Origin: Pyrrhosoma nymphula
Lineage: Eukaryota > Arthropoda > Insecta > Odonata > Coenagrionidae
Length of the DNA stretch: 64,000 nt
Reading direction: 5' to 3'
Assembly (NCBI GenBank): GCA_963573305.1
Contig: OY754331.1
Coordinates: 68,995,275 to 69,059,274 of the forward strand
Both the position numbers and the translations under genes were made by a program. Shown one piece after another: positions 23,640-34,275 of the stretch. The notes under the pieces are model-generated. The model saw only the letters and a program-made list of their open reading frames with translations. It did no database searches and was not told the origin of the DNA. Numbering within the stretch: the first letter of the stretch is position 1; each line of letters starts with the position of its first letter.

Positions 23640-24090
23640 GTGGTGGCCTGCGCATTGGCTCGGCAAGTCAAAGATCCGTGGTTCAATCCCCGGTCCTAGT
23701 GGATTTTTCCTAATGCTATTTTTTACGTATTTTCATCGCCGATTTTGGCAGAAGTGAAATATCTTCATACGTAGCTAATCACGGCATAAATGATGTTACA
23801 GGATTTATACTCGCCGTTCGTGGCTTCTTGGTAGTCTATATTCCCTCACGAGTGCGATCCTTGATCGTCCGTAAGGGCTGGACATCTAATTCCCTTAAAT
23901 CCTTCAAATAATCGCATTAGAAATCGGGAAGCTTGGGTTGCGTGGTGGCCTGCGCATTGACCCGGCTAGTCAAAGGTCCGTGGTTTGATTCCTGGTCCAG
24001 ATGGAATTTTTTCCTAAAGCAATTTGTACGTATATTCATCGCCGATTACGGAAGAAGTTAAATATCTTCATGCGTCCCTGAGTTTGAGAC
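23640..24090 (+). repeat. Two tandem copies of a tRNA-like SINE
   Basis: GTGGTGGCCTGCGCATTG occurs at about 23640 and GTGGTGGCCTGCGCATTGAC at about 23941, roughly 300 bases apart. Each is followed by AGTCAAAG-TCCGTGGTT with a B-box-like element, and then by a shared body (ATCGCCGATT, GAAATATCTTCAT or similar). The orientation is the same. Confidence 0.65.
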
Positions 24091-25064
24091 TTGTTATTCT
24101 AAGAACTACTGGTTGTTTTTTACGAAAAAGACAAAAATTCAGCTCCTTTCAGTCCAAGGAAGTTTAGAAAAAAATGGAGGCGACATTTCGCTTGATTCTA
24201 GCTGCTAAGTCCGCCATCACAGTAGGCACAATTTTTGACCTTACTCTGCTTTACGTTTCCGGTGGTGGCGTTTTATTTTCGTTAAATCTCAGGAAAAGCC
24301 CTTAGGGTGTAGATATAGCAGGGTTGCAGTTTTTTTTTCAAATTTGAGAAAAGTAATGTTTTCCAACCCTAATAATGATCGACGTGGAATGTGTATACAC
24401 GTGTTAAAATCCTGTTATTGTTAGTTATTGGGAACCCGTGCCTCAAGGTCTCTCTATACTGCGTGTTTTTGGGCCGAAAAAGCGCCCTTCATACGTAAAA
24501 GGCAATCCTCTAGTAATAGCTGGAATCCCTTCCGATCCGCAATTTCGTTGGTTTTTACGTATCTCTTTGGGTTTCTAAGGTAAGGTCCCACATAGTTCGA
24601 GCTGCCCATCATGGCGCCACCCAGGACCACTGCACCACCGTGGTTAAGCCCGCACAATTCAACTCCCCTCCGAGAGTCAACCTCTTATCCTCCTTACACC
24701 GGAGCATGGTCCCAAATCCACCTCACCCTGTGTCCAGAGGAATGTTCGTCAACGCATCGCCTCTCGAACTCTGATAGCTGGTCTCATATTCTGGGAAACT
24801 TCCGATAATATCCACAATTATGCATAGGAGATACTTGTACATGGTAGAAATTCACTCTTATTTAATTGATCAGTTAATTTCAGCGAGAGGGTAGTTCTCG
24901 ATGTAAAGTCGTATAATAACTGTTTTGAGCGCCCCATATAATTAGTAGCTTATTAAAATTAGTTAAAGGGCTCTTGGAATGTGTCACATTCGGAATTATG
25001 GATAAATAATTAGGGAGGGAGAGTTCAGAGGAAACAATGTCGAGATCAAGAGTTGTACCCGGGT
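24091..25064. other. No gene recognised
   Basis: Short overlapping frames on both strands at 24454-24808; nothing recognised. Confidence 0.5.
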
Positions 25065-25344
25065 GGCATATACAGGGGCGGATTAAGGTCGTTGTTTTGG
25101 GGGGGGGGGGGGCGGTTCACTACTTCCCGCGGTGCCTGGGGGGTATGCAATACATCTCAACAAAATAGAGGTCCGGGTGGACTTCCCTCGGAAAATTAAA
25201 ATAAATGTAGCGCTTGGAACGTAGTTTTGGTGTGGCTATATTATGTACAGGAGATGTGATAAATTTTTGAGTAAATCTATCTGATCAAATTTGAAAAACG
25301 TGAAAAAACGATATAAAAAATGACATTCTTGTGAAGAAGTGAAG

Positions 25345-25605
25345 TGTCTTCCGGGTTTTACACTGTGTTTCCTCGGACGACAGTTTCGGCGGCGTTTCAG
25401 TCGGCTTCTTCAGGTCGGTGGAGTAAAGGTGCAGCCATTTGTCGTATTATATATCTCACCCGTTGGAGTCAGGTCTAACGCTTGAGATATATAAGACGAC
25501 AAAAAGCTGCACCTTCATTTCACCGACCAGAAGAAGCCGACTACAACGCCGACGAAACTGTTGTCCAAGGAAACATAGACCAACACGGTGCAAAAGGCGG
25601 AAGAC
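25345..25605. repeat. Fold-back repeat nested in the hAT element
   Basis: Two arms of about 125-130 bases, in inverted orientation, meet near 25475. They share GTCTTCCG, TTTCCT-GGAC, CAGTTTCG-CGGCG, AGTCGGCTTCTTC, AGGTGCAGC and ATATATCTCA segments. The arms differ by scattered changes, so the structure is not brand new. It resembles the fold-backs at 34090, 57108 and 60341 in architecture, with GAAAC and GAAGA motifs at comparable places in the arms. Confidence 0.75.
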
Positions 25606-25779
25606 CTGCATCTTCCCATTCATCAACCCGCGGAAGCCTGCACAAGGATTTCGAACTCCTTGAAATAAATCTTCTTTAATGCCGTACAAAATGAAAATTA
25701 GTTGGAATGAAATAAAAATATAAGTACATATTCAGAAAATACTATTTTCCTTTAATTTTTTTATAATTTTTTATAATAC

Positions 25780-26534
25780 CTAGCAACGAAAACGCAGTAA
25801 TGCTCGGAAGTTACCGTCATTCATCAAGGGCTCTTCCAATGATAATGCACCGTCGCGTCGTCCCGATGACCTCTGAATGGTATGTTCTGATGGCCAAGAA
25901 AAATCACATTTTAAAGTATCAGCTTCAGATTTTCCCATTTTCCTTGATTTTCTCCCTTCTGTAGCCGTCCAGTTGGCTTGTGTTTTGATTTTCAGGTTTT
26001 TTGTATTTTCCAGAAAATTCAGGGCCAACTGGGCACTGCAACTTTGTGATAGACTGTGTGTTGGTGGTTTTCCAGATCATCTAGTTTCCCTAGCAGTTTT
26101 AAAAACTTTAAAGGCTCTGTAACGAGGGATTTTAACAGCAAATTTGTACCGCAAGCTGCCTTGATTGGGAAAAAAGGGCAATACCTACAAAAATGTCCAT
26201 TCATTGAGGGAGAAACCACAAGCCAAGGGTACTTTTCATGATGTTCTATCCTCACGTAACGCTCTTCCGCGGTTCCCTTCCTATGAGTTGATAAGGGATA
26301 CTTGTAGTCGCTTGTGGATGTCCAAGGGCCTTGAAAAAGTTCTGATTTTTTCTTATCACCAGGTCTTTCCTTTCCTGGTACAATGAAGAGACCTATGTCA
26401 CAGTTGAAATTTTTAGCCAAAGGAAGTGAATAAATTGAAGCTTCAGTCGATTTTTCGTGGCTACGTGGATGGGATTGTAAAAGGACCATTGACTCAGCTT
26501 GAGTCTTATTGTCAGTTGTGCAACATGAAGGCAT
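25780..26534 (-). pseudogene. Truncated hAT transposase, N-terminal TTF-type zinc-finger region
   Basis: The frame 26534-26019 (171 codons) contains DIGLFI near residue 46, then a stretch ending HHEKYPWLVVSPSMNGHFCRYC (represented around residues 97-118) that matches the YPWL...G.FC.YC pattern of the TTF-type zinc finger of hAT/ZMYM-like transposases. LVTEPLKFLK and LENHQHTVYH follow. After a frame change near 26019, the sequence 26028-25780 continues with RRDGALSLEEPLMNDGNFR, the next conserved block of the family. The homology ends there, before the DDE-type catalytic core. The protein would lack transposition activity. Confidence 0.8.
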
Positions 26535-27585
26535 GATGTTAACAAATTATGCATTTCCTCCTGCTGCTTCTGGCGTCTTTTGTTTTTGGACGCGAGAGAA
26601 AAAGCTTCGAAGGTCCGCAGAGGCACTATTAGTTTTCCGCTTTGTACCAGGCCTACTAGAAGAAGACGGCTGTAAACAAAAGTAAACCTTAACTATTCCT
26701 TCTGCGACGAGTTGCAAAAAACATTATAAGCATCTTTTTCTCACCCTGTAGCGTAATACTTGAAAATTATTTTGCTTAGAGAGTCCTCAATTTTATTGCT
26801 ATCAAAAGGAGAGGGGACAAAACTACGGTGGGTGAACCTCTGTCAGCATTTCTATGATAACACAATGAAGATGAAAGTCAAATAGGTGGGTGTTCAATTC
26901 CTTGATCAAAAAGCAGATAAATAGCAATGGAGGCTAATGTGGGCCCGAGCTTGAAGCCGGCCGTCCGACCCTAATGGCGAGCGCGAGAAAGCGCAAATAA
27001 GTTATGTCTTTGTAATTAACCGACTGAAATTACCATCTCTGGCAGAAAGGTTGATCTGCACGTCAGGTACATCACAGAATAAAGGAAAAGGACGCAGGGT
27101 CCTAAATATGTGAAGAACTCTTGAACTTGTCACTCACTACAACTGAAACAGTACACCCGCTAGAGCCGGACAACTGACATGTCGCGACGAGCACGAGAGC
27201 AGAGGGTGTCGCATAGTAGGCAATGCTGTAATAGGGCGTGGAGACTGTATTCCCCTCTCGCAGACGCACTACGGCTCAACTGCCCAAACTCGCGGCACTG
27301 TTCTCTGCATACATATTAAAAAGGTGTATATAGGTCTGCATACATAGTATAATAGCTTATAACTATTCCGTTACGGCACCAAAGCTTTCACAACACTTTT
27401 CATCAAAAGGCCTACTAAAGTACAATTGCGAACAACGAGGATACTGTGTCTGTTCAGACAAGTGGCTTTTAGATATTTTCCAATTATCTTTAAACATTGT
27501 GTATTGAGCTGGTGAAATAAAAACTTGCATCGGAGAACCACCTTGATGATTACCATTTTTCTATTTTCCCGGGAATTATGGGGGG

Positions 27586-27629
27586 GGGGGGGGGGCGGGG
27601 GGGGCGGCCGCCCCCCCCGCCCCCCCCCC
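27586..27629. repeat. 44-bp perfect G/C palindrome just inside the hAT right end
   Basis: G runs are separated by single C residues and mirrored exactly around GGCC at 27606-27609. It can form an uninterrupted 22-bp stem in either strand. Its place, directly inside the terminal inverted repeat, suggests a subterminal transposase-binding or hairpin structure. Confidence 0.8.
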
Positions 27630-27854
27630 TTAATCCGCCCCTGGGCATATACGCATAACGTAACTTGATGGCACTGGACAGCGGAGAGTCTTGAGGTCAG
27701 TGAATGTGAGTCATGCGTCGACGAGCTAGCAGAAATATCACAGGGGCTCGTGTGTGGACCTCTTGAGGGACCCGCGGCCCCTCTGTCCCGGTTCTCTTAT
27801 ATTCTTTCTTCTCCCAGACCTTATGCTTGACTTAAATTTAGTAAATGCGCTGCA

Positions 27855-28625
27855 GTACACTTATTACGAAATAAATCTCACCATTGTTGTCTACAAAGTG
27901 GGAGAGGTTAATATAAAGGAGTCAGATGAAGTCAAATACCTGGGAATCACCATGACTTCAGACCGAACGTGATGGAAACTCGTACAAAGATTTACGGCGT
28001 TCCATTCAAGGAATCTAGGATTTATCAAACAAATAGCAGGAAGGTTCTTTAATTAATAAGGGAAAGAAATATGTTACTTTGCTTTGGTTAGGCCACATCT
28101 TGAATACTTTGCGAAAATTTAGGAGCCTAGTCGGAAAGATTTAATTCGCGATCTAAATAAAGTACTAAGGATAGCCGCACGAACTGTTAAAAACTACTAC
28201 GAGCGTACCTTAAGTGTCACAGGTGATGGAGGGGTTAGGTTGGGAACCGTTAGAGATACGGAGGCTACACGCTAGGCTTAGATTACTTTAAAAGCTCCGA
28301 TCCCGTGAGTTTCAGTACGACACGGAGGATATTATTTTATTCCCGCGCTATATCTCTAGAACTGATGGGAGTGACAAAATAACAGAGATACCCAGCCGAA
28401 CTGACAGGTACATAAATTCCTTCTTTCCTTGCATCATTAGTTATTATAATAAAAATAGCGTGGCATAATCTTAAGACCCATCGTTAAGACAAAATTCACC
28501 AGTGTCCTCTCCCCCCTCCTTTTCCCTATTCCCTCCTCTTCCGTGGCTGGTGTCCCTACACCCCCTGCCACACGTCTCTGCGGCGGCTCGCAGGGTAGTA
28601 TGCAGATGTAGAAACTTTTCAACGA
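27855..28625 (+). mobile_element. CR1/Jockey-like LINE, 3' end
   Basis: Broken frames encode the region after the reverse transcriptase. They show ESDEVKYLGITMTSD at about 27915-27965, HSRNLGFIKQIAGR at about 28000-28040, ALVRPHLEY-like sequence near 28085-28105, and DGGVRLGTVRDTEA at about 28224-28265. A non-coding 3' tail follows, ending in CTGCCACACGTCTCTGCGGC and GCAGATGTAG. The same C-terminus and tail appear on the - strand at 32310-32745. Several stops and frameshifts are present. Confidence 0.8.
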
Positions 28626-29164
28626 GTGAGTGCCACCTAGTTTTTCTTCACCTATGATGCAATGTTTGGGGACTGGTTAGCCACGCCTGCTCGTCACAAA
28701 AGCCTTCCCAAACACTCCGGTTCTTGATTTACCTTCGCCCAGGAGCGTTCACGGTTCCTGCCCCTCCTCCATTTCATTTTTACCTCCTTGTGTCAGTCCA
28801 AGTTGAGCCGTGCAATTCGAACGGCGGGTGAGACGCGCAGATCGAATGTGGAGTAGTCCTTTACGGTCGGGGAGTGGCGGCCATCTCCCGAACCTACTGG
28901 TGAGTCTTGAAGTGACTCATGTCCGTGAGGGCGCGCATAAGGAGCTGTCAAAAGGAGCAGAGGGAACAAACAGTATAATGACCCGTCTCAATAAATAGAG
29001 GTGGCCGACCCGATGATGGGGAATTTTGAGACTAGCCGCTATGGGAGACGCATATCAACGCCGCTCCGCCAGCTCCATCTACTTCGCCGTGGCTGCGCCC
29101 GCAGACCGCATAGCACCACCTGCCCAGCAACGAAAGAGGTAGGACTCCCGCTCCGGGAAACTTT
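28626..29164. other. No gene recognised
   Basis: Mixed, moderately GC-rich sequence between a LINE tail and a SINE; nothing recognised. Confidence 0.45.
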
Positions 29165-29380
29165 AATCTGCATCCACATAATACCCTGCAAGCCACCTCA
29201 AGGGTGCTGTGGCAGGGGTGAGTTATCACCAACGCGCACTACACTGTACCTACCCTATTTAAGTGAATGTAACCGCGAATGTAGGTACATTAGCAAAATC
29301 CTGCAAACACCCGTCAGAAGGCAAAATTTCACCAACATTCACGACACAATAGGTATGCCACCAATATTAGAGCAGCTATT
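29165..29380 (-). repeat. SINE-like repeat sharing the LINE 3' tail, best copy
   Basis: On the + strand it opens with the LINE-type end (ATAATACCCTGCAAGCCACC). It continues with a unique body that includes the CACTACACTGTACC and GCAAAATTTCACCAAC segments. It is the counterpart of 2485-2682 in the opposite orientation. Confidence 0.65.
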
Positions 29381-30479
29381 TGTATCAATGTATTTTGCAG
29401 CTATATAATCCAGAGATTTAAGAGTTATACTGGTAGCATGCAAAAGTGCTGTAAGTACTAAGAAGCAGGTATGGATACAAGAATTATGGAGAAAATCAAC
29501 TAATTAGCTTCACAACCTATCGAAAAACCTAGTTAAAAGTCTCATTGGCAGCTATTATGATCTCTTATCGTTCGCTGGAATCTTGACATTTTAAACCTGT
29601 CCGTTCTGCAGTCTATTTACCTTATATTATTCTCATGATCTAATATGCCGTAGAATGTAGGGTTTCGTAAAATGTTTTTAAAATTGTCAGGAAATTAGTT
29701 ACTGTAGAACTTACATACAAAAGATTAAGCCTAAATTGTATTTGGTGCTCTGAAAGCGATTCCCATTCCTGATGGTGCAGAAGGCTTGTAGCACGAACGA
29801 AATTATCATAACGGCCTTTTATGTATCTTACCGAACTTCGCAGCATTTTCTTTGTTTTTAAGCCTACATCATAAGGATCCCAAATACTGGCAGTGCATTT
29901 ATTATAAGTGGGGCCTAATGAGGGAGAAGTAGCAGATTTCTCACAACTTTCTAGCTCCTCATCCTACTGCCCTCGACCCGTGGACAGCAATTTTGTGTTT
30001 TTTTGTGTGTATCGGTATCATTTTGCTATAAATCGTTTAAACAAGAGGACGCCGACTTTAGTTCTAAGTAAATAATAAACGTGAAATAATTTGGATGAAC
30101 TTTGATTAAGAGCAACTGGTATAACCACGTGACTAGACGGAGGTGAAAGTGAGTTCCGAGAGTCTGCCTCGCCAGGTCAAGGCATGTTAATCACCTACCA
30201 AAACTTGACGTAAATAAAAATCGCTGTAAAATGTAACTTTACTCCTATTTATTTGAAAATACTTGTCTTGAAGTCACGACAAATTCTAAGGTGTTACGCT
30301 GCTCTCTACAAGGAGTGAGAACGGAGGTAAAGTATAAACATACCATCACGCCTCCTTCCGGGATAGGCATCGTCAAAAAAGCTTAGTTCCTCGGCGTTAG
30401 ACCTTGACAACTGGCTCCGACTTTAATAATTTCCTCTGTACTGCCCTATTACTGCCCTATTCTTTCATGCTTCTCTCAG
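29381..30479. other. No gene recognised
   Basis: AT-rich with one 68-codon - strand frame (29846-29640) that I cannot assign. Confidence 0.45.
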
Positions 30480-30482
30480 TTA

Positions 30483-31017
30483 AGGTTATGTCGCACTATA
30501 CCGGCCGGAATCGATCCGAACGGCACTGAAGAAATCCGTTGGATTGCATTCATTTAAATGTGGGGTGGCACCATTCGTCCGGCCGGAGCCGGCCGGCACG
30601 GAACAGCCGCTTCGGAATCGTCGTCGGAGAAATTGAAAGTCGGGAAAATTTCTCAACGACTCTTCTCCGGCTGGTATTGTGTGGCCACTTGCATTGGAGC
30701 CGGTCTACATTTGTGAATTTTTTTCCTATTTCGGCAGAAGTCATTGAAAGCCCCTCGGCATAAGAATTTCGTTTCCGAACAAGCACGTGTTCTTCCCGTC
30801 CCTTGAATACCATATTCGTCTCTTTTTTCCTCTTTAAATCTTCGTTTGAACTACTTGAGTCCATGTCCGAACCTGAACTGCGATTTAATATAAGGTAGTA
30901 AACACAATTGTTTGTGGTTTACTTCCGTACGCTGCGCGCGCATCGTCCATAATTTCCGTCGTAGTGTGGCCACTACTCTGCGGAGCCGATTCCGTCCGGT
31001 CTAGTGTGGACTAACCT
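30483..31017. mobile_element. 535-bp TIR element, probable non-autonomous Harbinger
   Basis: The two ends begin AGGTTA and share CACTA-ACCGG-CGGAATCG in inverted orientation (about 35 bp, roughly three-quarters matched). Flanks are TTA on the left and CTA on the right, consistent with a decayed TTA duplication. Repeated CCGGCCGG-type motifs lie inside. A 104-codon - strand frame (30864-30550) begins MDSSSSNEDLKRKKE, an acidic Ser-rich start reminiscent of Harbinger-encoded proteins. That resemblance is only suggestive. Confidence 0.6.
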
Positions 31018-31604
31018 CTACACTCATGCACTGCGCCATACACACTATCTTATCCTTAAACCTCGTTATATTCCTCTACTCAAGAATTTCTCCATCACAT
31101 TCACTCGTGAATTTCTTGGTCTTAGCCTTCCTCTCACGCCATTCACTACATACTCTAGGAAATCTCGTCGCGAGCCACTTTGACTTGAGGTCATTTCGGC
31201 GCGATTTCATTATTATCTGATAACACGGCAATGAAATATGGAATGTTGACAGGGCCGTAGTCGAAACCCGCCTTCTCCTTTCTCATTTGAGCTTCTGGCT
31301 CCATAGAACTGCTTTATTAACTCTTTATGTGAACATATTACACAATTTAATATTGATGGCAACGAATTCCGAATATCTTACGGAAGTACTAATCCGTATC
31401 CGTAACTCCGTGCTATATCGGTGGACGGGATCTCTGTAAGAAGTTGCGAGAAATAGATTGTCGAACAGCACGATGCAAGGACTATTTTTTCCCACGCACA
31501 ATCTACAATCACTGCAGTAGAGAGCTCAAACACAACTCGCATCCCCAGAAGTAAACTGTTCATCCTCGATCTCTAGATTTAGTGCCAAATCTAGATTCTT
31601 AAAC

Positions 31605-31675
31605 GGCTGGTGTACGAACACCTCCTGCCATACACCCTGTGGCAGTTAGCTGGGTAATATGTAAATACATTCTAT
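31605..31675 (+). mobile_element. LINE 3' tail fragment
   Basis: CTCCTGCCATACACCCTGTG and the following AT-rich GTAATATGTAAATAC match the conserved last ~60 bases of the CR1/Jockey-like LINE and the SINE-like family. What precedes it (31230-31600) may be decayed LINE, but I could not confirm a reading frame. Confidence 0.5.
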
Positions 31676-31744
31676 CTCAAAATCTTGAATGGAATCCACT
31701 ACTTCAGACGAAACTCCATCCAATTGTGTCTAAATTCTTTTCCC

Positions 31745-31885
31745 AAAAAGGAGTTTTGACCGCTAGTTGCGCTATGCAATGCCCGGTGCCGAAATGGCTT
31801 GCGCCAAAATGGCGAACTCTGAAGTGATTTGCGCCGAAGTGGCTCCGCCAAGGTAGCCGCGCCGATATGTCCCATTCCGTTCACT
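31745..31885. repeat. Degenerate short repeats of a GCC-AAATGGC motif
   Basis: GTGCCGAAATGGCTT, GCGCCAAAATGGCGA, GCGCCGAAGTGGCTCC and GCGCCGATATGTCCC occur in succession. Each is a small near-palindrome (GCC...GGC). Spacing is irregular, about 15-32 bases. Confidence 0.5.
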
Positions 31886-31894
31886 ACACCCACT

Positions 31895-32015
31895 ACCAGA
31901 TATCTGTTTAGTTATTCGACTCTCATGCATTCTCTTGATGTGGCCAAACCAACGATGCACGCTCTTTTCATACTCGTCAATTACCGGAGCATCCATTCCA
32001 CATTCTTTCATGACC
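31895..32015 (-). mobile_element. Non-LTR retrotransposon C-terminal fragment
   Basis: The - strand encodes MKECGMDAPVIDEYEKSV, then RWFGHIKRMHESRITKQI (32011 to about 31900). This is the conserved post-reverse-transcriptase RWFGH motif of arthropod LINEs. It matches the + strand fragment at 52790. Similarity stops at a GCC-AAATGGC repeat-like stretch. Confidence 0.65.
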
Positions 32016-32309
32016 CACCACTCATTCCTAGCCCTATCTCTCTTACTCTTAATGATAACGCACCGCCGTTATACCCTCTAACTCGTACTTACCCTCTTAC
32101 TTTTACCGGGATATAAACTTATTTCACGAAAATATAAGCAGCATAAAAAATAATTGATGAAAGTCTCTGAATTTTCAGCAAAACACTCGAGACATTGTTG
32201 TAATAAAAAAAAGTTAGTCAAACTCACGGTATGTGTGCAGTAATCCCTGAAAGTTGGCGTTATGGCTCTTTATTTCCTTTTCGCCTTATAGGCTTTTGGT
32301 TGTCATCAT

Positions 32310-32745
32310 TTGACTTGTCTTCATCCACATACTGCCGCCGCAGAGGCGTGTGGCAGAGGGTGTTAGAATACCAGCAACGGAAAGGTGGGAGTGAAAGGGG
32401 AATAGGGAATAGGAGGCAGAAATTAGAGGTGATTTGTGTGTTAGCGATGTGTCTTAAGATAGTGTCACGCTGTTTTTGTTATAATCACTAATGGTGCGTA
32501 GAAAGAAGACATTTTTGTACTTCTCAGTTCGGGCAAGTATTTCTCCTATTTTGTCACTCCTATCTTGACTAGAGACATAGCGCGGGGCCAAAATAATATC
32601 TTCAGTGCCATCCTGAAGCTCGCCTGATCGGAGTTTTTCAAGTCATTTAAGCCTCGCGTGTAGCCTCTTGAGTCTCTAACGGTTCCCAACCTAATCCTTC
32701 CATCGGCTGTGTAACACTTTCTGTTCACTTGTTGCAGTTTTTAAC
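32310..32745 (-). mobile_element. CR1/Jockey-like LINE, 3' end, second copy
   Basis: The - strand frame 32728-32546 includes DGRIRLGTVRDSRG, matching DGGVRLGTVRDTEA of the copy at 27855. It is followed by the same 3' tail down to 32310 (GCCGCCGCAGAGGCGTGTGG on the + strand). The shared coding and tail sequence in two orientations establishes the family. Confidence 0.8.
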
Positions 32746-32829
32746 TAATCATTCGTTTTTATTTTTATTTTATTTACTTCGCGAATTAAATCTTTCTGAA
32801 ACGAGGTAATTTGCAACTACTGGCGTTTC

Positions 32830-33175
32830 ATGGATCATTGTTGGTCTTTCAGTTCTAAGATTGGTGGACTGCAGCTTTCCATATTTTCCTATCTAATGTT
32901 AGTTTCCTTACTCCCTGGTAGTCCTTCTTATGTAATTTTCTTTTTTGTCTATGTATTTATCCCTTGGCCTTCCTCTAGAGTCTTTCCCTCTATTAGTCTT
33001 TCAATTTTATTCTTCACAAACCCATTGTATCTGAGGGTGTGTCCAAACCGTCTGGTTCTTCTTTTATTTATAGTGTTCCACATTGTCCTTTTCTCTTCTA
33101 TCATTCTGTTTACAACTTCTTTTTTAATTTTATCCGTTCATTTGATCTACAGCATCTCTCTTACCCCAAAATGAA
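32830..33175 (-). mobile_element. RTE-type LINE 3' fragment, second subfamily
   Basis: The - strand carries KKKL and CGTLIKEEP-like segments, GRPRDKYIDK near 32960, RRTTRE and a QSTNL-type end near 32870. It matches the + strand fragment at 13830-14285. It lies head-to-tail behind the LINE tail ending at 32745. Confidence 0.65.
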
Positions 33176-34089
33176 TGACAAGTCTCAATCTCTCATACTT
33201 TCTGTTTCAACACCAATGAACGTTTTACTAGTAGTTTTAATGCTTGAAATGGAACACAATTCAGTGTACTCAAAACTGGATACTAAAAGTCTCGGATTAA
33301 CCCTTTTATACAATCCAACTCGAAGTTTCGATGTATGACCGGCGCATGCGCAAAAGCTTATGTGTTATTTGTTTGCATAGTTCATACTTGGCGGATAATC
33401 GCGATTTTTTTATCATAAAAACTCACTACTGTCATGCTCTTCGATTAATTTTTTGCTAGCTTGCCTAGTCCAGGAGTGCAGTTTGCAAGTGCTCGGATAA
33501 CGTTACTCACGATATTACACCGCATCGTGACGAAAACAGTGTGCCTAGTTGACTGACTACTAGAAAGAAGTAAAAACGCACTAATATCCCGTGATTGGTT
33601 GTTGGATGTGTGACACGGGTGGGAAACAAGTATCGCACTTATTTCTGTTTTTAATGCTGACAACGGAATCCCATGCATTTATCAAGTATGATTGAGCCTT
33701 TTACTTGATACGATCTTGAGCGTGCTGAGTTTTGTTCGATTTATTTGTACTGGTATTAGTGTCTTATAAAGCGGACTCACCCAGAAATTATCTCAGGTTT
33801 AATTAGATGTATATCATGTTAATAAGGTCTTCAATTCATAACGCTCACGTCTACTCACAGAGAGTCTGATGTAATATAATAAACCCTAACTCTCATTTAC
33901 CATCGTGTTAACGAAAAGGCTACGTCATCTTGCGGCTAACGCTGACCAGCAATTATAACTCTGGGTCTAAATGGTCGTAACCGATGGCAAAATATTTCTG
34001 TGAATTTTACGAAGTCATTTCCTTCAAGAAGTGTCGCTTGAAACGGCCTTCAGGTAAAGAAGGATTTTTTTGCTTTCCCGTCGAGTTAT
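33176..34089. other. No gene recognised
   Basis: Possibly continues the upstream part of the RTE fragment at 32830-33175 to about 33310, without a confirmable frame. The remainder is unassigned AT-rich sequence. Confidence 0.4.
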
Positions 34090-34275
34090 CTGGAAGAAAG
34101 TTTCTCGGTTTTCCAACCGGTTGAGAGACCGGTTCCATAGTTGCCGACGTTTTAAAGTCTGACACGTTCCTCATCATCAGGAACAAGGTGACTAAGAAAC
34201 GTGAAGGACCTCGAAACGTCGGCCACTATGGAATCTCTCTCCTGGTTGGAAACCCGAGAAAACTTCATCCTGGCC
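34090..34275. repeat. Fold-back repeat with hammerhead-like motifs
   Basis: The arms run from about 34093 to 34176 and from about 34180 to 34270. They share TTTCTCGG, TTCCAACC, TTCCATAG and CCGACGTTT segments in inverted orientation. The left arm, read on the - strand, has CTGATGAT followed by GAGG and a degenerate AAAAC. The right arm keeps CCTCGAAACGTC. The arms are clearly diverged. Confidence 0.7.

Larger units (their letters stand above)
25073..27643 (-). mobile_element. hAT transposon, complete ends, internally degenerate
   Basis: Perfect 16-bp terminal inverted repeats CAGGGGCGGATTAAGG lie at 25073-25088 and 27628-27643. Both sides carry the same 8-bp target duplication, GGCATATA (25065-25072 and 27644-27651). 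Terminal CAGGGGCGG and an 8-bp duplication are hallmarks of hAT elements. Long G and C runs lie just inside both ends. The - strand carries the N-terminal part of a transposase (25780-26534) but not the catalytic RNase H-like region or dimerisation domain, so this copy is non-autonomous. A fold-back repeat (25345-25605) is nested inside. The perfect ends suggest fairly recent movement in trans. Confidence 0.92.

Noticed and set aside
26019..26534. Domesticated ZMYM-like host gene
   Set aside because: The frame lies wholly between perfect hAT TIRs with an 8-bp target duplication and is truncated, so it is transposon sequence and not a host gene.
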